Part shown: piece after piece, positions 62,808 to 64,000 of the stretch
How the letters are laid out: each line of letters starts with the position of its first letter
Position numbering within the stretch: position 1 is the first letter of the stretch
NCBI GenBank assembly: GCA_001803045.1
Contig: MHAR01000066.1
Coordinates: forward strand, 5,218 to 69,217
Direction of reading: 5' to 3'
Source: Ignavibacteria bacterium RIFOXYB12_FULL_35_14
GTDB lineage: Bacteria > Bacteroidota > Ignavibacteria > Ignavibacteriales > Ignavibacteriaceae
DNA: 64,000 nucleotides
The notes under the pieces: generated by a model
Databases searched by the model: none
Told to the model about the DNA's origin: nothing
Seen by the model: the letters and a program-made list of their open reading frames with translations, nothing else
Program-made: the position numbers and the translations under genes

Positions 62808-63971
62808 CTATCTGATTAACAACATTTTTTTAGTTTGAATAAAACTTCCCGCGGAAATTTTATAGTAGTAAACTCCGCTTGCCCAATTTTCTGCTTTAAG
62901 TTGAATTTCGTGTGAACCTGCTTCTTTTAGTTCGTTTAATAAAGTTACAACTTTATTTCCTACAGCATTGAAGACTTCAATCTTAACTTTTTCAATCATC
63001 GGGATATTGAATCTAATTTTTGTAGAAGGATTAAATGGATTTGGATAATTTTGCTCTAGTTCAAATGATGACACCAAATTATTATCAACACTTATTTCAT
63101 AACTGTAACTAAATGAGCCGTCAAGATCAATCTGTTTCAATCGGTAATAAATTTTTGATGATGCATAATTGCTCACATCATCAGAGAATGAATAATTTTG
63201 TGTTCGGGTCGTAGTTCCATTTCCGTTTACGCGTCCAACAGTTTTCCATTCTATAGCATCATATTTTCGTTGAACATCAAAACGCAAATTATTTGTCTCT
63301 GTTGCAGTCGACCAATCTAGTTTTACTGTCGTTCCCAAAATGCTAGCTGAAAAACTATTCAACTCTACCGGTACAGGTTGTGCTGCAGCAGAAATATTAT
63401 CTATTCCAATTTGTGATACAACTACATCTCCTTTAAATCCACCGGCAACACTATGTAAAATTCTAACTTCACTTACTCCATTTAAAGTGGAATTGACGTT
63501 TGCTCCACCTGTTAGATTTGCAGCTTGGACTGAAAATGAAATTGGCTGCCAATCACTTGAAGCTGCTACGACTACCGGATTTACTGACCAAAAATCACCT
63601 CCAGGACCTTGAAGAGCAATTCGCATACTTAAAGTTGTTGAACCAAAATTCCTAACATGCATACTCACCGATGTAACTCCAGCTGCAAGGTAATCACCCG
63701 TCCATTGAGTTGAATTCATCACAACGAGTTTGCTTCCAGCACCACTTCCTCCATTGGAAGTAACCCTAAGATAATTGTCATCCGTACCCGCTGGGCCACC
63801 TGTAGCGATGTTTGTTGGTACATTGGGATTTGGACCACCGCTTCCCCAACCCTGTGTTGTTCCATCCTCGAAATTGTCAAATTGATTTGGAACGATAGCA
63901 AGTGCTGTTGAAATAACTACAGGAAAAAAAGCTAACCAGAGATAATTCAGAGCTGTTAATTTTTTATTCAT
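62808..63971 (-). CDS. Secreted protein with T9SS C-terminal sorting domain
   Basis: The 387-residue protein has a signal peptide (about 1-27), a lectin-like beta sandwich (about 28-195; NFEDGTTQGWGSGG and later SDWQPISFSV) resembling carbohydrate-binding or laminin-G folds, an FnIII-like linker (VELNSFSASILGTTVKLDW) and a sorting domain with NYPNPFNPSTKIRFNI and the final KKMLLIR. The function of the N-terminal domain is unknown. It is convergent with the methyltransferase gene, 14 bp away. Confidence 0.82.
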   Translation of the reverse strand: MNKKLTALNYLWLAFFPVVISTALAIVPNQFDNFEDGTTQGWGSGGPNPNVPTNIATGGPAGTDDNYLRVTSNGGSGAGSKLVVMNSTQWTGDYLAAGVTSVSMHVRNFGSTTLSMRIALQGPGGDFWSVNPVVVAASSDWQPISFSVQAANLTGGANVNSTLNGVSEVRILHSVAGGFKGDVVVSQIGIDNISAAAQPVPVELNSFSASILGTTVKLDWSTATETNNLRFDVQRKYDAIEWKTVGRVNGNGTTTRTQNYSFSDDVSNYASSKIYYRLKQIDLDGSFSYSYEISVDNNLVSSFELEQNYPNPFNPSTKIRFNIPMIEKVKIEVFNAVGNKVVTLLNELKEAGSHEIQLKAENWASGVYYYKISAGSFIQTKKMLLIR

Positions 63972-64000
63972 AGCTTCTCCTTAAGAATTGTTATGAAAGT

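Overview
The window is AT-rich bacterial chromosome, most like a member of the Bacteroidota/Chlorobiota side of the FCB group and probably Ignavibacteria-like. The grounds are three proteins ending in type IX secretion (T9SS) sorting domains, two of them with the NYPNPFNPST signature, a PorV/PorQ-family barrel, a DUF3078 outer-membrane protein, a menaquinone pathway, and several starts with weak or absent Shine-Dalgarno sequences. No rRNA gene is present, so the taxonomy is inference.

Layout. 1-2.1 kb: 3'-truncated type IIG restriction-modification gene. 2.3-7.6 kb: menaquinone genes menB, menA, menC, menE and a convergent DHNA-CoA-thioesterase-like gene; a 360-bp MITE-like element with a target-site duplication lies between menB and menA. 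7.6-11.1 kb: oxyR, a DUF454 membrane protein and catalase. 11.2-15.8 kb: a nitrilase-family hydrolase, an NtrB/NtrC-like pair, then a sigma-54 promoter and a universal stress protein. 15.9-24.4 kb: a secreted GH9-polysaccharide deacetylase fusion and two large sensor kinases, one with an ethylene-receptor-like membrane domain. 25-29.5 kb: DUF3078 protein, mscL and two tandem OmpA proteins with calcium-binding-type repeats. 30.2-31.3 kb: a lone response regulator, a 50-residue Cys-rich membrane protein and a truncated tRNA-Thr.

31.2-60.1 kb looks like a genomic island. An intact tRNA-Thr(TGT) on the minus strand at 60.1 kb and a 3' tRNA-Thr fragment in the same orientation at 31.2 kb are placed as in a tRNA-targeted insertion. 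A second, imperfect 60-bp direct repeat (31.6 and 58.3 kb) brackets the coding cargo. Remnants of mobile or defence genes sit just inside each edge: a helicase C-terminus, a frameshifted primase-like fragment, a terminase-small-subunit-like gene and a 319-bp inverted-repeat element. No integrase is visible.

The cargo is a one-directional alpha-glucan utilisation locus. A membrane-anchored sugar-binding protein without ABC permeases, a sensor kinase and a sigma-54 activator probably sense the sugar. A TonB receptor, a 1163-residue T9SS-sorted protein and a PorV-like barrel take the place of SusC/SusD at the surface. A T9SS-sorted multi-domain protein, a six-hairpin glycosidase with a CBM35-like module, GH97, GH31 and a lipoprotein aldose epimerase would degrade the glycan. 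An SSS symporter would import the product, and a SurA/PpiC-like protein may help fold the secreted parts.

60.2-64 kb returns to housekeeping genes: a CNNM/CorC transporter, a DUF971 protein overlapping a SpoU methyltransferase, and another T9SS-sorted secreted protein.
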